Positions 21,274 through 31,582 are shown, counted from the first letter of the stretch. The stretch: 64,000 nucleotides of DNA from Aphelocoma coerulescens (GCF_041296385.1 NW_027184064.1:682001-746000); one strand, 5' to 3'. Numbers and translations: made by a program. The notes: a model not told the origin generated them from the letters alone.

Positions 21274-23307
21274 ATGGTGCTCAGCTTGTCTGCATGGGTT
21301 CTGTTTCTTGCTCTCTATATTTTTCCTCACATGGGGAACTACCTGCCTGTTGTGTTACTCCTGTTAAAACCAGGGACTGGTATGAGAATTGCTTTATTGG
21401 TTTATTATGTCTATAACATAATAACCTGCGAGGCAATGAATACCATTCGGAATATATACTCAGTTTTGTTTGGCTGTCCTAGTCTGGGCTCCTGTGTCTG
21501 GGATCTCTTCAACAATGGCACCCAGCCCCTGGTGGGAGGAGTAGAAAGTGGTTTCTTCCAGCCTTTCAGGCCAGGCACAGCAGTTTTTGAAAATATTGAG
21601 TTCCCTCTGGATGTTAAGGATGGTATAATCTTCTTGTCAGTTCTATTCTCTTTTTTCTCTATGGCCTGCATTGTGTACGCCATGCTTAGAAACAGAACGC
21701 TACTTAGTGTGGTGCAATGTCTGCTTGAGGAGGAGGTAAAAAGGAGCAAAGCAGCAAATACCATGTCTACACAGACTGCCACACAGAAAGGAACCAAAAG
21801 CGAAGCAGCCGCATCAATCTCTACGCAGACTGTCACAGAGGAGAAAGGAAGAAAAAGCAAAGCAACAGGGTCCATCTCTACGCAGACTGACACAGAGGAG
21901 AAAGGAAGAAAAAGCAAAGCAACAGGGTCCATCTCTACGCAGACTGACACAGAGGAGAAAGAAACCAAATGCAAAGCAACAGCGTCCATCTCTACGCAGA
22001 CTAACACAGAGGAGAAAGAAACCAAAAGCAAACCAACAGTGTCCATCTCTACACAGACTATCGCAGAGGAGAAAGGAACCAAATACAAAACAACAGCGTC
22101 CATGACTATGCAGACTGACTCAGAGGAGAAAGGAACCAAAAGCACTGTCAGCGTCCCCATGCAAACCATCACTGAACCAGAACAGCCTAAACTGATTGCA
22201 GTTGCCCCCGTGCAGAAGAAGAAATCAAAAAGCAAGTCAGTCTGCATAGTGACTGACGAGGATGCAGCAGGACCTTCGCACCCAGCAGAAGAGGCAGAGC
22301 CAGAGATCATCACTCGGTCGCTATACCTGGGTGAGCTGCGCAACCTGCGGAGGGAATTCACCCGCCAGACGAACGAGTCCATCCTGACCTGGCTGCTCCG
22401 CATTTGGGACGCTGCAGCCAATGACACCATTCTGGACGGAAGTGAGGCCAGGCAACTGGGATCTCTGTCCCGGGATGTGGTCATTGACCAGGGGATCGGG
22501 AGAACCCAAGAAACTCTCAGCCTCTGGCGGCGACTGCTTACAAGTGTAAGGGACAGGTACCTTTGTAAAGAAGACCTCCAGGTGCACCAAGGGAAATGGA
22601 GCACAATGGAACAAGTTATCCGGTGCCTGAGGGATTTGGCTGTGCTGGAGATCATTTTCTCAGAAGATGAGAGATTTCCTAAGAGCCCAGATGGTGTCCA
22701 GTGCACGTCACAGATGTGGTTGAGGTTCGCACGCCTTGGACCAGAGATATACTCCCGTTACCTGGCAACGCTGCAATGGAGGGAAGGCGAGGACAGGGTG
22801 GGCGTCTTGGTGAACAAACTGAGGATTTACGAGGACACTGTCACAGCCCTGTTTTGCACCCATGTCTCATCCGTGGAAACAAGTCTTTCGGCTGACCAAG
22901 TCTGGAGCTTGATTGAAGAAGGCCATCAGAAACTGAAAAAGGAGCTTAAGGAAGAGATTTACCAGATCTCGCCAGAACCAACAAGTGTCTCTGCCATTAG
23001 GAGCCGGCGCCCCCCAACCAGGGAGAGAGGATACACCCCACGAGGTAATCTCTGGTTTTTCCTTCAGGAACATGGAGAAGACATGAGTAAGTGGCATGGA
23101 AAACCCACCTCCTCCTTAGCAGCCAGGGTACGTGAACTAAAAAGAGGGACAACTACCACAAGAAGCGCATCTAGAGTCAACATTGCTCCGGTCTCTCGCA
23201 CACAGAACTCCAGACGGTACCAGAATGATAGTATGACTGATCCTCTTGAAGGGACCTCAGGAACATATTCACCGGAAGGGAGCAACATGCAGCAGAACCA
23301 GGAATAG
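21274..23307 (+). CDS. gag: ERV-D Gag with N-terminal membrane segments and a TQT repeat array
   Basis: An uninterrupted 677-codon frame starting at ATG 21274 in a strong context (ACCATGG), 55 bases after the primer site. Residues about 4-32 and 38-50 are hydrophobic, followed by a short Cys-containing segment with a possible N-glycosylation site (NGT, 81-83). A clear membrane helix lies at 117-138 (IIFLSVLFSFFSMACIVYAM). Residues 165-300 are eight copies of a roughly 19-residue repeat; six carry STQT (TQT at 166, 184, 203, 222, 241, 260) and two degenerate copies carry MQT. A capsid-like helical domain follows (LYLGELRNLRREFTRQ onward, about 350-560), and then an Arg-rich tail without a CCHC knuckle, as in spumaviruses. 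It ends at TAG 23305-23307; protease follows in the same frame. The capsid assignment rests on position and character; the membrane and TQT interpretation is inference. Confidence 0.85.
   Translation: MVLSLSAWVLFLALYIFPHMGNYLPVVLLLLKPGTGMRIALLVYYVYNIITCEAMNTIRNIYSVLFGCPSLGSCVWDLFNNGTQPLVGGVESGFFQPFRPGTAVFENIEFPLDVKDGIIFLSVLFSFFSMACIVYAMLRNRTLLSVVQCLLEEEVKRSKAANTMSTQTATQKGTKSEAAASISTQTVTEEKGRKSKATGSISTQTDTEEKGRKSKATGSISTQTDTEEKETKCKATASISTQTNTEEKETKSKPTVSISTQTIAEEKGTKYKTTASMTMQTDSEEKGTKSTVSVPMQTITEPEQPKLIAVAPVQKKKSKSKSVCIVTDEDAAGPSHPAEEAEPEIITRSLYLGELRNLRREFTRQTNESILTWLLRIWDAAANDTILDGSEARQLGSLSRDVVIDQGIGRTQETLSLWRRLLTSVRDRYLCKEDLQVHQGKWSTMEQVIRCLRDLAVLEIIFSEDERFPKSPDGVQCTSQMWLRFARLGPEIYSRYLATLQWREGEDRVGVLVNKLRIYEDTVTALFCTHVSSVETSLSADQVWSLIEEGHQKLKKELKEEIYQISPEPTSVSAIRSRRPPTRERGYTPRGNLWFFLQEHGEDMSKWHGKPTSSLAARVRELKRGTTTTRSASRVNIAPVSRTQNSRRYQNDSMTDPLEGTSGTYSPEGSNMQQNQE
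21764..22170 (+). repeat. Coding minisatellite, 57-bp unit, in ERV-D gag
   Basis: Units such as TCCATCTCTACGCAGACTGA repeat every 57 bases, with some copies nearly identical (for example 21871-21927 and 21928-21984). Unit lengths stay multiples of three (18, 19, 19, 19, 19, 19, 17 codons), so the frame survives. This suggests expansion by slippage under constraint to keep Gag open. Confidence 0.92.
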
Positions 23308-23944
23308 AGGGGCCCTGCCTCTAGCCAGGTAGAGGAAAGGGATAATCGGGTCTTTTGGACTGTGTGGGTCTGATGGCCTGGCACAGCTGACCCACAAAAA
23401 TACACAGCTTTGGTTGACACAGGCGCTCAATGTACTCTGATGTCATCAAGGTATGTGGGAGCAGAACCCATTTCTATTTGTGGGGTGACAGGAGGCTGTC
23501 AGTGAAGTGTCAGTGAAGTGAGTCAGAGCTGAAGTGAGTTTAACTGTGAACGAGTGGCAGAAACACCCCATAGTGACTGGCCTGGAGGCCCTGTGCATTC
23601 TCGGCATAGACTATCTCAGAAATGGATATTTCAAGGACCCAAAAGGAGATCGTTGGGCTTTTGGGATAGCAGCTGTGGAGACAGAAGATATCAGACAACT
23701 GAGTACATTGCCTGGCCTCTCAGATGATCCCTCTTCCGTGGTACTGCTAAGAGTTGAAGAACAACAGGTACCAATCGCCACAGCAACAGTACACCGTCGG
23801 CAATACCGCACAGACAGAGACTCTGTGGTTACCGTCCATGAGATGATTAGTAAACTGGAGAGCCAAGGGGTGGTCAGCAAGGCCCATTCACCTTCAACAG
23901 CCCTATATGGCCAGTGCGTAAGTCCAACGGAGAATGGAGACTGA
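23308..23944 (+). pseudogene. pro: ERV-D protease and RT N-terminus, frame-broken
   Basis: After the gag TAG the same frame continues, crosses a TGA at 23371-23373, and encodes ALVDTGAQCTLMSS (23407-23448), an intact retropepsin active site. An 11-bp direct duplication (23497-23507 and 23508-23518) lies where the frame is lost. The rest continues in another frame with LGIDYLRNG (protease C-terminal motif) and HEMISKLESQGVV (RT start), ending at 23944. A further single-base change near 23930 returns pol to the original frame. Confidence 0.85.
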
Positions 23945-25713
23945 CGGTGGATTACTGTGGCCTGAATGAAGTCACACCACCATTGAGCGCTGCTGTGCCA
24001 GACATGTTGGAACTTCAGTACGAGCTGGAGTCCAAAGCAGTGAAGTGGTATTCCACTATTGACATTGCCAATGCCTTCTTCTCCATTCCTTTGGCAGCAG
24101 AATGCAGGCCCCAGTTTGCATTCACCTGGAGGGGTGTGCAATACACCTGGAACCGACTGCCCCAGGGGTGGAAGCACAGTCCCACCATTTGCCATGGACT
24201 GATCCAGACTGCACTGGAAAAGGGTGAGGCCCCAGAACATCTGCAATACATCGACGACATCATTGTGTGGGGAAACACAGCAAAGGAAGTATTTGAGAAA
24301 GGAGAGAAAATCATCCAGATTCTCCTGGAAGCCGGCTTTGCCATCAAAAGGAGCAAAGTCAAGGGGCCTGCCCAAGAGATCCAGTTCCTGGGAGTAAAGT
24401 GGCAAGATGGACGACGTCAGATTCCCACCGAGGTCATCAATAAGATCACTGCAATGTCTCCACCGACCAGCAAGAAGGAAACACAAGCTTTCCTAGGCGC
24501 CATAGGTTTCTGGAGAATGCACATTCCTGAGTACAGCCAGATTGTGAGCCCTCTCTACCTGGTTACCCGAAAGAAGAACGATTTCCACTGGGGCCCTGAA
24601 CAGCAACAAGCCTTCACCCAGATCAAACAGGAAATCGCTCACGCGGTAGCCCTTGGCCCAGTCAGGACAGGACCAGAGGTGAAGAACGTGCTCTACTCTG
24701 CAGCCGGGAGCCATGGTCTGTCCTGGAGCCTTTGGCAGAAGGTGCCTGGTGAGACTCGGGGCCGACCACTGGGATTCTGGAGCCGAAGCTACAGAGGATC
24801 TGAAGCCAACTACACTCCCACAGAGAAGGAAATCTTGGCCGCCTATGAAGGAGTCCAAGCTGCCTCAGAGGTAATCGGCACAGAGGCACAACTCCTCCTG
24901 GCACCCCGACTACCAGTGCTGGGTTGGATGTTCAAGGGAAAGGTTCCTTCCACGCATCACGCCACCGACACCACATGGAGCAAATGGATCGCTCTCATCA
25001 CACAGCGTGCCCGTATTGGAAACCCAAATCGCCCTGGGATTCTGGAAATTATAACAAACTGGCCTGAAGGTGAGACTTCTGGATTATCTTCTGAAGAAGA
25101 GGAAGAGCAAGTGACTCGTGCTGAGGAAGCCCCACCATATAATGAGCTACCGGAGACTGAAAGACGTTATGCCCTCTTCACTGATGGTTCCTGCCAAATC
25201 GTAGCTGCCAACCGGAAGTGGAAAGCTGCAGTATGGAGCCCCAGACGACAAGTTGCACAAGCTACCGAGGGACAAGGTGGATCAAGTCAGGTTGCAGAGC
25301 TTAAAGCCGTCCAGCTGGCTTTGGATATTGCTGAACGAGAGAAGTGACCGAGGCTCTATCTCTACACCGACTCGTGGATGGTAGCTAATGCTCTGTGGGG
25401 ATGGCTGGTTCGCTGGAGAAAAGCCAACTGGCAGCACAGAGGGAAACCCATCTGGGCCACTGAGATTTGGCAGGACATCGCCGCCCGAGTAGAGAAGCTG
25501 ACCGTGAAGGTTCGACACGTGGATGCGCACGTACCCAAGAGTCGGGCTAATGAAGAACATCGCAACAACGAGCAGGTGGACCGAGCTGCCAAGGTGAAAG
25601 TATCACAGGTGGATCTGGACTGGCAGCACAAGGGAGAATTATTCCTAGCTCGTTGGGCCCATGATGCCTCTGGTCATCAGGGGAGAGATGCAACATACCG
25701 ATGGGCCCCTTGA
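23914..25713 (+). pseudogene. pol: ERV-D RT and RNase H with one in-frame stop
   Basis: RT shows LTVDYCGLNEVT, YSTIDIANAFF (first Asp), LPQGWKHSPTICHG and LQYIDDIIVWG with both catalytic Asp. The connection and RNase H follow: LFTDGSC (Asp), VAELKAVQLAL (Glu), TGA at 25345-25347, then LYTDSWMVANALWGW (Asp) and VRHVDAHVPKS (His). All catalytic residues are present, and a single stop separates the second and third RNase H blocks. The frame continues into the integrase N-terminus (HDASGHQGRDATYRW) before a frameshift near 25661-25713. Confidence 0.93.
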
Positions 25714-26514
25714 CCGAGGGGTGGACCTTACCCTGGACAGCATTTCAGAGGTCATCCACAGTTGTGAGACCTGTGCTGCAATCAAACAGGCCAAGCGGGC
25801 AAAGCCTCTGTGGTACGGTGGACGATGGTCAAAGTACAGGTATGGGGAAGCCGGGCAAGTTGATTACATCACCCTTCCCCAAACCCACCAAGGCAAGCGC
25901 TATGTGTTGACCATGGCTGAAGCAACCACTGGATGGCTGGAGACCTACTCTGTGCCTCATGCTACAGCCCAGAACACCATCCTGGGCCTGGAAAAGCAAG
26001 TCCTGTGGAGACATGGCACCCCTGACAGGATCGAGTCAGACAACGGGACTCATTTTAAGAACAGCCTCATCAACACCTGGGCCAGAGAACACGGTATCGA
26101 ATGGATATATCACATTCCTTATCATGCACCAGCTGCTGGAAAAGTTGAACGCTGCAATGGACTACTTAAAACCACCCTAAAGGCACTTGGTGGGGGGACC
26201 TTCAAAAATTGGGAAGTGAACTTAGCGAAGGCCACCTGGATGGTCAATACCCGAGGGTCCATCAATCGAGCTGGTCCTGCTGAGTCTGAACCCTTGCACA
26301 CAGTGGATGGAGATAGAGTCCCTGTGGTACACCTGAGAGGTATTTTAGGAAAGACTGTTTGGATTAATCCCACCTCAGGCAAAGGCAAACCCATCCGTGG
26401 GATTGTCTTTGCTCAAGGACCTGGTTGCACTTGGTGGGTAATGCAAAAAGATGGGGAAACCCGTTGTGTACCACAGGGAGACCTAATCTTAAGTGAGAAT
26501 GGTGTGCAAGGTTT

Positions 26515-26517
<3 letters not shown>

Positions 26518-26557
<40 letters not shown>
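26518..26557. repeat. (TA)n microsatellite at the end of ERV-D pol
   Basis: About 19 TA units, followed by TGTATGTGTG. The repeat lies in the last codons of the integrase frame, after the domains I can recognise. Confidence 0.95.
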
Positions 26558-26566
<9 letters not shown>

Positions 26567-26611
26567 TTAGAGTTTAAGAAGGTATTGATTTGGGATGATG
26601 TAGATGGTAAT

Positions 26612-26629
26612 AGAATAAGGGGTGGATAA
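26612..26629 (+). promoter_or_regulatory. Polypurine tract of ERV-D
   Basis: AGAATAAGGGGTGGATAA directly precedes the 3' LTR start TGTCCTGGG. It is mostly purine and in the position required for plus-strand priming. Confidence 0.65.
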
Positions 26630-27180
26630 TGTCCTGGGTTGAGGTGTATTCTATTACCAGCCTCATGAGCAGTGGAAATCAGGTGGGGCAGTGTTTCCTT
26701 GCCTCCTCCCCCCAGACTATCTTGCTGTTAATGGCCCATCATTGTCCTGCTGCATGACTCAGAGATAACTCCCTCCAGACTATCTTCTGTTAACGAGCCT
26801 AATCAACACTTGGCCTCATGACTCATTACCCTATTGTGAGATGCTCCAACCAGAGGGAGGAACCAAGCATCCCATCGTGGATATAATCTGGGACTCTGAG
26901 CACCAAAGATACTGGCTCCACTGGATTTCCAGAGGACAGGAGCTACACAGCCACCGCTGGACTTTCTGAGGAAGAGCAGACTCCTACTACAGGATCACCA
27001 CTTCAGAGGATTGCAGCCACCATTCCACCAGACTGCTACCACTACCCTGCCTAATAGGGACTCAGGTTGTATCTTGACTCTGTCAGTGTTTTCTTTTACT
27101 TTCTTTTCCTTTTCTTTAATTTACATTAAATTGTTATTCTGACTTGGTGCCTCTCACTGGTTTGTCTTCAAACTAGTACA
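26630..27180 (+). repeat. 3' LTR of ERV-D
   Basis: 551 bp, TGTCCTGGG to ACTAGTACA, apparently identical to 20645-21195. The ERV-C leader resumes immediately after it. Confidence 0.95.
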
Positions 27181-27369
27181 CCTGTTTTAGGAGTGGTGCC
27201 CTGAGAGAAGGCTGCTAACTCCCACTGATTTTGCACTGAACTGACTTTGGGGAGCAGCTGGGCCTCGGAGAACCCCACCTGTGCTTCTTAGTTTGGGACC
27301 GGACGCCTTTTAACTGATTTCTGAAACTTGTATGAGTACTGATATTTTGTTTCTTTTTTCATTTTGCGA

Positions 27370-28270
27370 ATGGCGGGTCGAAGAAGTGCTAAGAGAGAGA
27401 TGGGATCAAATCTCTCTCAGCCCCAAAGAGAGGTTTTTCTCCAAGTTGAGAAATTCCTTTCAGTTATTGAGTTTAAATTTTCTAAGGGTCTGTTAAAACA
27501 GTTTGTTCGCTGGCTTTTCTTTTACCTTCCTCAAGTGTCTCCTGCAAATTTAAAATCTCCTGCCTTCTGGCAGGCTGTGGGGGATAAGATTACTGATTTA
27601 AAGGGAAAAGGGGACTCCTCCGGAGAAAAATTTCTTTCCTCTAGTTCTAGTCCTTCGGAACTTGCATAAAATGGATCAGAAAGTAAGAGAAAAGCACAAA
27701 TCCCCTCACAGTTCTTCCTGTATCCCTCCTTCCTCCCCTCCTACTCCTCATCCCACTTCCTCTTTGTTGGAAAAACCGAATGGGGTGATATGCCCAGAAG
27801 CACAGAGTTGCTACCTTCTCTCTGACCCCTCTCAGTCTTTTCAGCCACCCTGTTGGGGTAGTCCTGGCCAGGCTGCCTCGACTCCTTCCCAAACCCTGTA
27901 TGCCTCGCCCTCTTCCCCAGCTGTAGGCCCAGAAAACTGTTCTAAATGCTGTTCACCGTTATCCCCCCCCCCCACTCCACATGTCTGAACAATGGCGCTG
28001 ACCGCATGGCACAGTTCACCCCTCCCCCCTCTTCTTCTTCCCACAGTCCCTTTCACCCTCCTGCTCCCAGCCCTTTCCTATCCCCTCCCCCAGATGTGAC
28101 ATCACCGGGTTCCTCCCACACGTTGGGTACTGCCCCCTGCATTGGGAATCCCTGCCCCTCCTGTGACCATGCCTCTTGGTCCTCCAACTCCGCCCCCTGT
28201 GGAGGACTTCCTGGTTCTGACGCCCCCCCTCTTCCAGTTCCCACAGGGTAGAAACCGGAACCGACGCCAT
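27370..28270 (+). pseudogene. gag: ERV-C gag, matrix and proline-rich spacer
   Basis: Two start codons are possible, 27370 and 27400. The second gives MGSNLSQPQREVF, with a glycine suited to myristoylation, and is the likelier viral start. The matrix domain (VEKFLSVIEFKFSKGLLKQFVRW, read in parts) ends at a stop at 27669. Proline-rich sequence follows in shifting frames to about 28270. This layout matches betaretroviral Gag, in which matrix is followed by a proline-rich phosphoprotein. Confidence 0.78.
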
Positions 28271-28271
28271 C

Positions 28272-28998
28272 TTGAAATCAGGTCCGGAAGTCCCCTCAGC
28301 CCGATCCTATTCCTTTGCTGCTCCTGTAACATATGATCAAACTGGCAATAATCCCACATGGAAACCTTTTGATTCTGCAGGGCTGAAAGAGCTTTGCAAA
28401 GCCCAGAAAGAATTTGGGAGGGAGAGTCTGTATTTTAAGAACCTTCTTAGGATAACTTTCACCAGTACAGTTCTTGAGCCATGTGACCTCAAAAGCATTT
28501 TTTCCTGCTTGCTTTCCCCATCCGAGTTTCAAATGTGGGAAGAAGGTTGGAAAAAGCAACTGGGAGAGGTCCTCCCTATTTTACTGCAGGATCCAAACAA
28601 TGTGGGAATTTCTATGGATCACCTCACCGGTGAGGGGTTATTAGCCAAGCCCCAGAAACAAGCTCAAAATACACCAGAGCTGGTCCTGAACGCTGTAAAG
28701 CAAGCAGCACAGCAAGCGTTCTTAATGATGCCCCCTAAATTACTACCTCAAGTGAATTATACTGAGATTCAGCAACGCAAAATGAGCCATTTATTGATTT
28801 TGTGGATAAACTGAGGCTTGCAGTGGAAAGACAAGTGGAAGATACGAAAACAAGAGAGCATATTACATTGCAAATTGCAAAGACTAATGCAAATGATGCT
28901 TGTAAAAGAGTGATTTTAGGTCTTCCATTCAAACCTCCACCGACCCTAAGTCAAATGAATCGTGCTTGCATGACTTTAGTGCCATTAATCAGCCAAAT
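28272..28998 (+). pseudogene. gag: ERV-C capsid
   Basis: The frame 28272-28814 contains NPTWKPFDSAGLKELCKAQ, a betaretroviral capsid start, and FSCLLSPSEFQMWEEGW. It shifts frame near 28785, inside the major homology region, and continues at 28802 with DKLRLAVERQVED, ending in ACKRVILGLPFKPPPTLSQM. The shift is a single-base event in an AAAA tract. Confidence 0.85.
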
Positions 28999-29310
28999 TT
29001 AAAAATGGGGGAAAATTTAATAGGAACTGCAGCCGCTGCTGATGCAACAGCGTCCCAGGACAAAAGAAATGCTAACTGGGTCTGTCACAGGTCCTGTGCA
29101 AACCAGGGCACTTGGCCCAAAACTGCAGAGCTCCAGCTCAAATTAATCAGGGTTCCTGATTTCCCAGGGCAAATGTAATCGCTGATGGGATGCAGCCTAT
29201 GGGATGCAGCCAAAAAACTGACAAGAATGTGTGGATTGGCAGGGCCATGCGGGGAAATGAATCAAGAAACTGCCACCAGAAAAATGGTTACCACGATCAC
29301 TGCAATTTAA
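28999..29310 (+). pseudogene. gag: ERV-C nucleocapsid remnant
   Basis: Around 29085-29125 one frame retains KPGHLAQNC, the second half of a CCHC knuckle, while the first Cys pair is displaced by a small deletion. I did not find an intact second knuckle. The stretch to 29310 is otherwise undecodable. Confidence 0.6.
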
Positions 29311-29925
29311 ATGGACTCGGTGACACCCCAGAGAATCGTAGTGAGTTGCAGGAATCTGAGAGACTGTATATTGTTTGTGTTAAAAGATGTACATTCAGCT
29401 GATATTTGTGTTACACCAGAAATTGTTCAAGTGGAGCCACAAGGGTTCTTTACTGTCAATATTCAGTGTGTTAACCCTCCCTATTTTCTAGCTGCTAACC
29501 AGGTTATTTCCCAGGCTATTCTCATGCCCAGTAGTCCGCCGCAGGACTACAACTCCTCTGTCTTCTGGGCTGAGGTAGTTGGGAATGACAAACCCATGCT
29601 TAACTGCAAACTGTCTTGCCAAGGCTCAGACATCAGCCTGGCAGAAATGATGGACACGGGATCAGATGTGACAGTCATTTCTTCCCACAACTGGCTGCCA
29701 CACTGGGAGCTGTAGCTTGCAGAAGGTATCGTGATGGGTGTGGGGGGATCTATATCTGCCCAGAGAAGCAAGGCAGTTGTCTAAATTGAGGGTCCAGAAG
29801 GGCAGATAGCATCAGTCCGTCCTTTTGTAATTGACTCTGGATTTACATTGTGGGGCAGAGATCTCATGTCTCGGGGGGGACTCGAGTTGAAATTCCATCC
29901 CAACCCCAGAATTTTCAACAAAGGC
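29311..29925 (+). pseudogene. pro: ERV-C protease
   Basis: Active site MMDTGSDVTVISS near 29648-29686, with Ser in place of the usual Ala after Gly. Upstream sequence (SVFWAEVVGNDKPMLNC) resembles the protease N-terminus of class II retroviruses. After a stop at 29715 another frame carries TLWGRDLMSRGG (about 29849-29880), the C-terminal motif. The region before 29560 may derive from a dUTPase or linker; I could not decide. Confidence 0.8.
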
Positions 29926-31582
29926 CACTGTGGAGCACCCCTTCCAGAAATTAAATTGGATCTCTGACAAATATATCTGGATGGATCAGTGGCCTTTGAA
30001 AAAAGACAAATTAAAGGCGCTCACCACACTTGTGGAGGAGCAATTGAAAAAAGGAAATATCGAACCCTCAAATAGCCCTTGGAATTCCCCGGTATTTGTA
30101 ATAAAAAAGCCAGGGAAAGACAAGTGGCACCTCCTGCAGGACTTCCGGAAAATAAATGCAGTCATTGAGGACATGGGACCCCTGCAGCCCAGAATGCCTT
30201 CACCCTCCATGCTCCCTAGGCAGTGGAAGATAGCAGTCATTGATACTAAAGACTGCTTCTTTCAGATCCCATTGCACTCAGACAATGCTCCCAGGTTTGC
30301 CTTCTCGGTACCTTCCATCACCCAAGAGGCTCCCATGCAGTGCTACCAGTGGCGAGTTCTGCTGCAAGCATGAAAAGCTCACCCACCATCTGCCAGTGTG
30401 GCTCGTATTCTGTCCCCTACCAGAAAGTTGGCAGCAAATAGTGCAATAGTGCTCCACTATATGGATGATGTTTTGGTGTGTGCTCCTAACCAATCCTGTT
30501 TAGACTGGACATTAGGGAAGGTAATCAAGGCTTCAGAGGCAAATGGATTTGAAATCCAGGCTGAAAAGGTCCAGAAAACCTCTCCATTTAAATACCTTGG
30601 ACTGAAAATCCATGAACAGACTGTGGTTCCCCAACAAGTCAAAGTTAATGATAACCCTAAGACCTTGCAGGAACTCCACCAGCTCTGTGGGTCCATAAAT
30701 TGGGTGAGGCCACTCCTAGGGTCAATGACAGAAGATCTCGCTCCTCTGTTCAACCTCCTGCGAGGGAAAGATGACCTCACATCACCTAGGCATCTAACAG
30801 AGGAGGCGAGACAGTCCATCTGTAAGGTACAGGAAGCGCCGTTGTCCTGGCAGGCACACCGCTGCGCCCCAGGTCTGCCTTTTCAATTTATTGTGTTAGG
30901 GGAAATGCCATACCTTCATGGGCTGATACTTCAATGGGACAAGGTGCAGAGTGATCCCCTGTTAATCATCGAGTGGGTTTTCCTCTCACACCAGCTGTCC
31001 AAAAGTATCACAATGCCACAGGAGCTCATGGCTCAGTTGGTGATGAAGGCTAGATCCCGCCTCTGCACCCTTGCAGGGTCTGACTTTACATGCATCTACC
31101 TACCATTGGCAACCAATTCACTTGATAATCTCCTTCAAAACAATGTGCACCTCCAATTCACCCTGGACAGCTATACAGGCCAAATTTCCATATACCACCC
31201 AAAACACAGACTGTTTACTTCAGTCTTCAAACTGATTCCAAAAGAAATTCAAAGCAGAAAACCATTAAATGCCTTGACAATCTTTTCAGATGGCTCTGGA
31301 AGTTCCCGCAAGTCTGTCATCATATGGAAGGATCCCCGCACTCAGAACTGGGAGTCTGATGTGCAGGTAGTTGAAGGATCCCCACAAGTGGCAGAACTTG
31401 CAGCCATGGTCAGAGCATTTGAGCGGGTCAGTGAACCATTTAATTTGATAACTGATTCGGCCTATGTAGCAGGTGTAGTTTCCAGGGCAGAGAGAGCCAT
31501 ACTAAAGGAGGTTGCAAACCCAAAACGTCATAACTTGCTTTCAAAATTGATTCAACTGATCTCCCACATGTCATGCATGTGA
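29926..31582 (+). pseudogene. pol: ERV-C RT and RNase H
   Basis: The first frame (29930-30373) shows VEEQLKKGNIEPSNSPWNS, LLQDFRKINAV and IAVIDTKDCFFQIPL (first catalytic Asp). The frame changes near 30330-30400, and from 30398 continues with VLHYMDDVLVCAPN (YMDD), the thumb and connection, then RNase H with IFSDGSG (Asp), VAELAAMVRAF (Glu) and LITDSAYVAGV (Asp). The YMDD and WNSP signatures indicate the betaretrovirus/ERVK branch. The LPQG block falls in the damaged interval. Confidence 0.9.

Larger units (their letters stand above)
25661..26629 (+). pseudogene. pol: ERV-D integrase
   Basis: Starts in a shifted frame with the zinc-binding Cys pair (CETCAA), the partner His residues lying just before the shift. 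Core: QVDYITLPQ (Asp), RIESDNGTHF (Asp) and AAGKVERCNG (Glu), so the DDE triad is intact. The C-terminal part has GKTVWINPTSGKGKPIRG and GPGCTWWVMQKDGETRC. The frame then reads through a (TA)n microsatellite, giving a run of Tyr-Ile pairs, and stops at 26629 next to the 3' LTR. No env follows. Confidence 0.93.
20645..27180 (+). mobile_element. ERV-D: ERVL-like provirus with two apparently identical LTRs
   Basis: It comprises a 551-bp LTR, tRNA-Lys-type primer site, gag, protease-RT-RNase H-integrase, a purine-rich tract and a second 551-bp LTR. I read no difference between the LTRs, so the insertion is probably recent. Flanks CCAGT (20640-20644) and CCTGT (27181-27185) form a 5-bp target duplication with one mismatch. 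RT with YIDDIIVWG and integrase with ESDNGTHF fit ERVL (class III, spumavirus-related). No env is present. It sits in the leader of ERV-C, between the LTR and gag. Confidence 0.92.

Noticed and set aside
21411..22706. 431-codon minus-strand frame
   Set aside because: It is the antisense of the ERV-D gag repeat region; the repeat unit happens to be open on both strands.
27646..28359. Overlapping frames on both strands with Pro/Ser or Arg/Gly composition
   Set aside because: They lie in the proline-rich spacer of ERV-C gag; only the plus-strand gag reading is supported by position.
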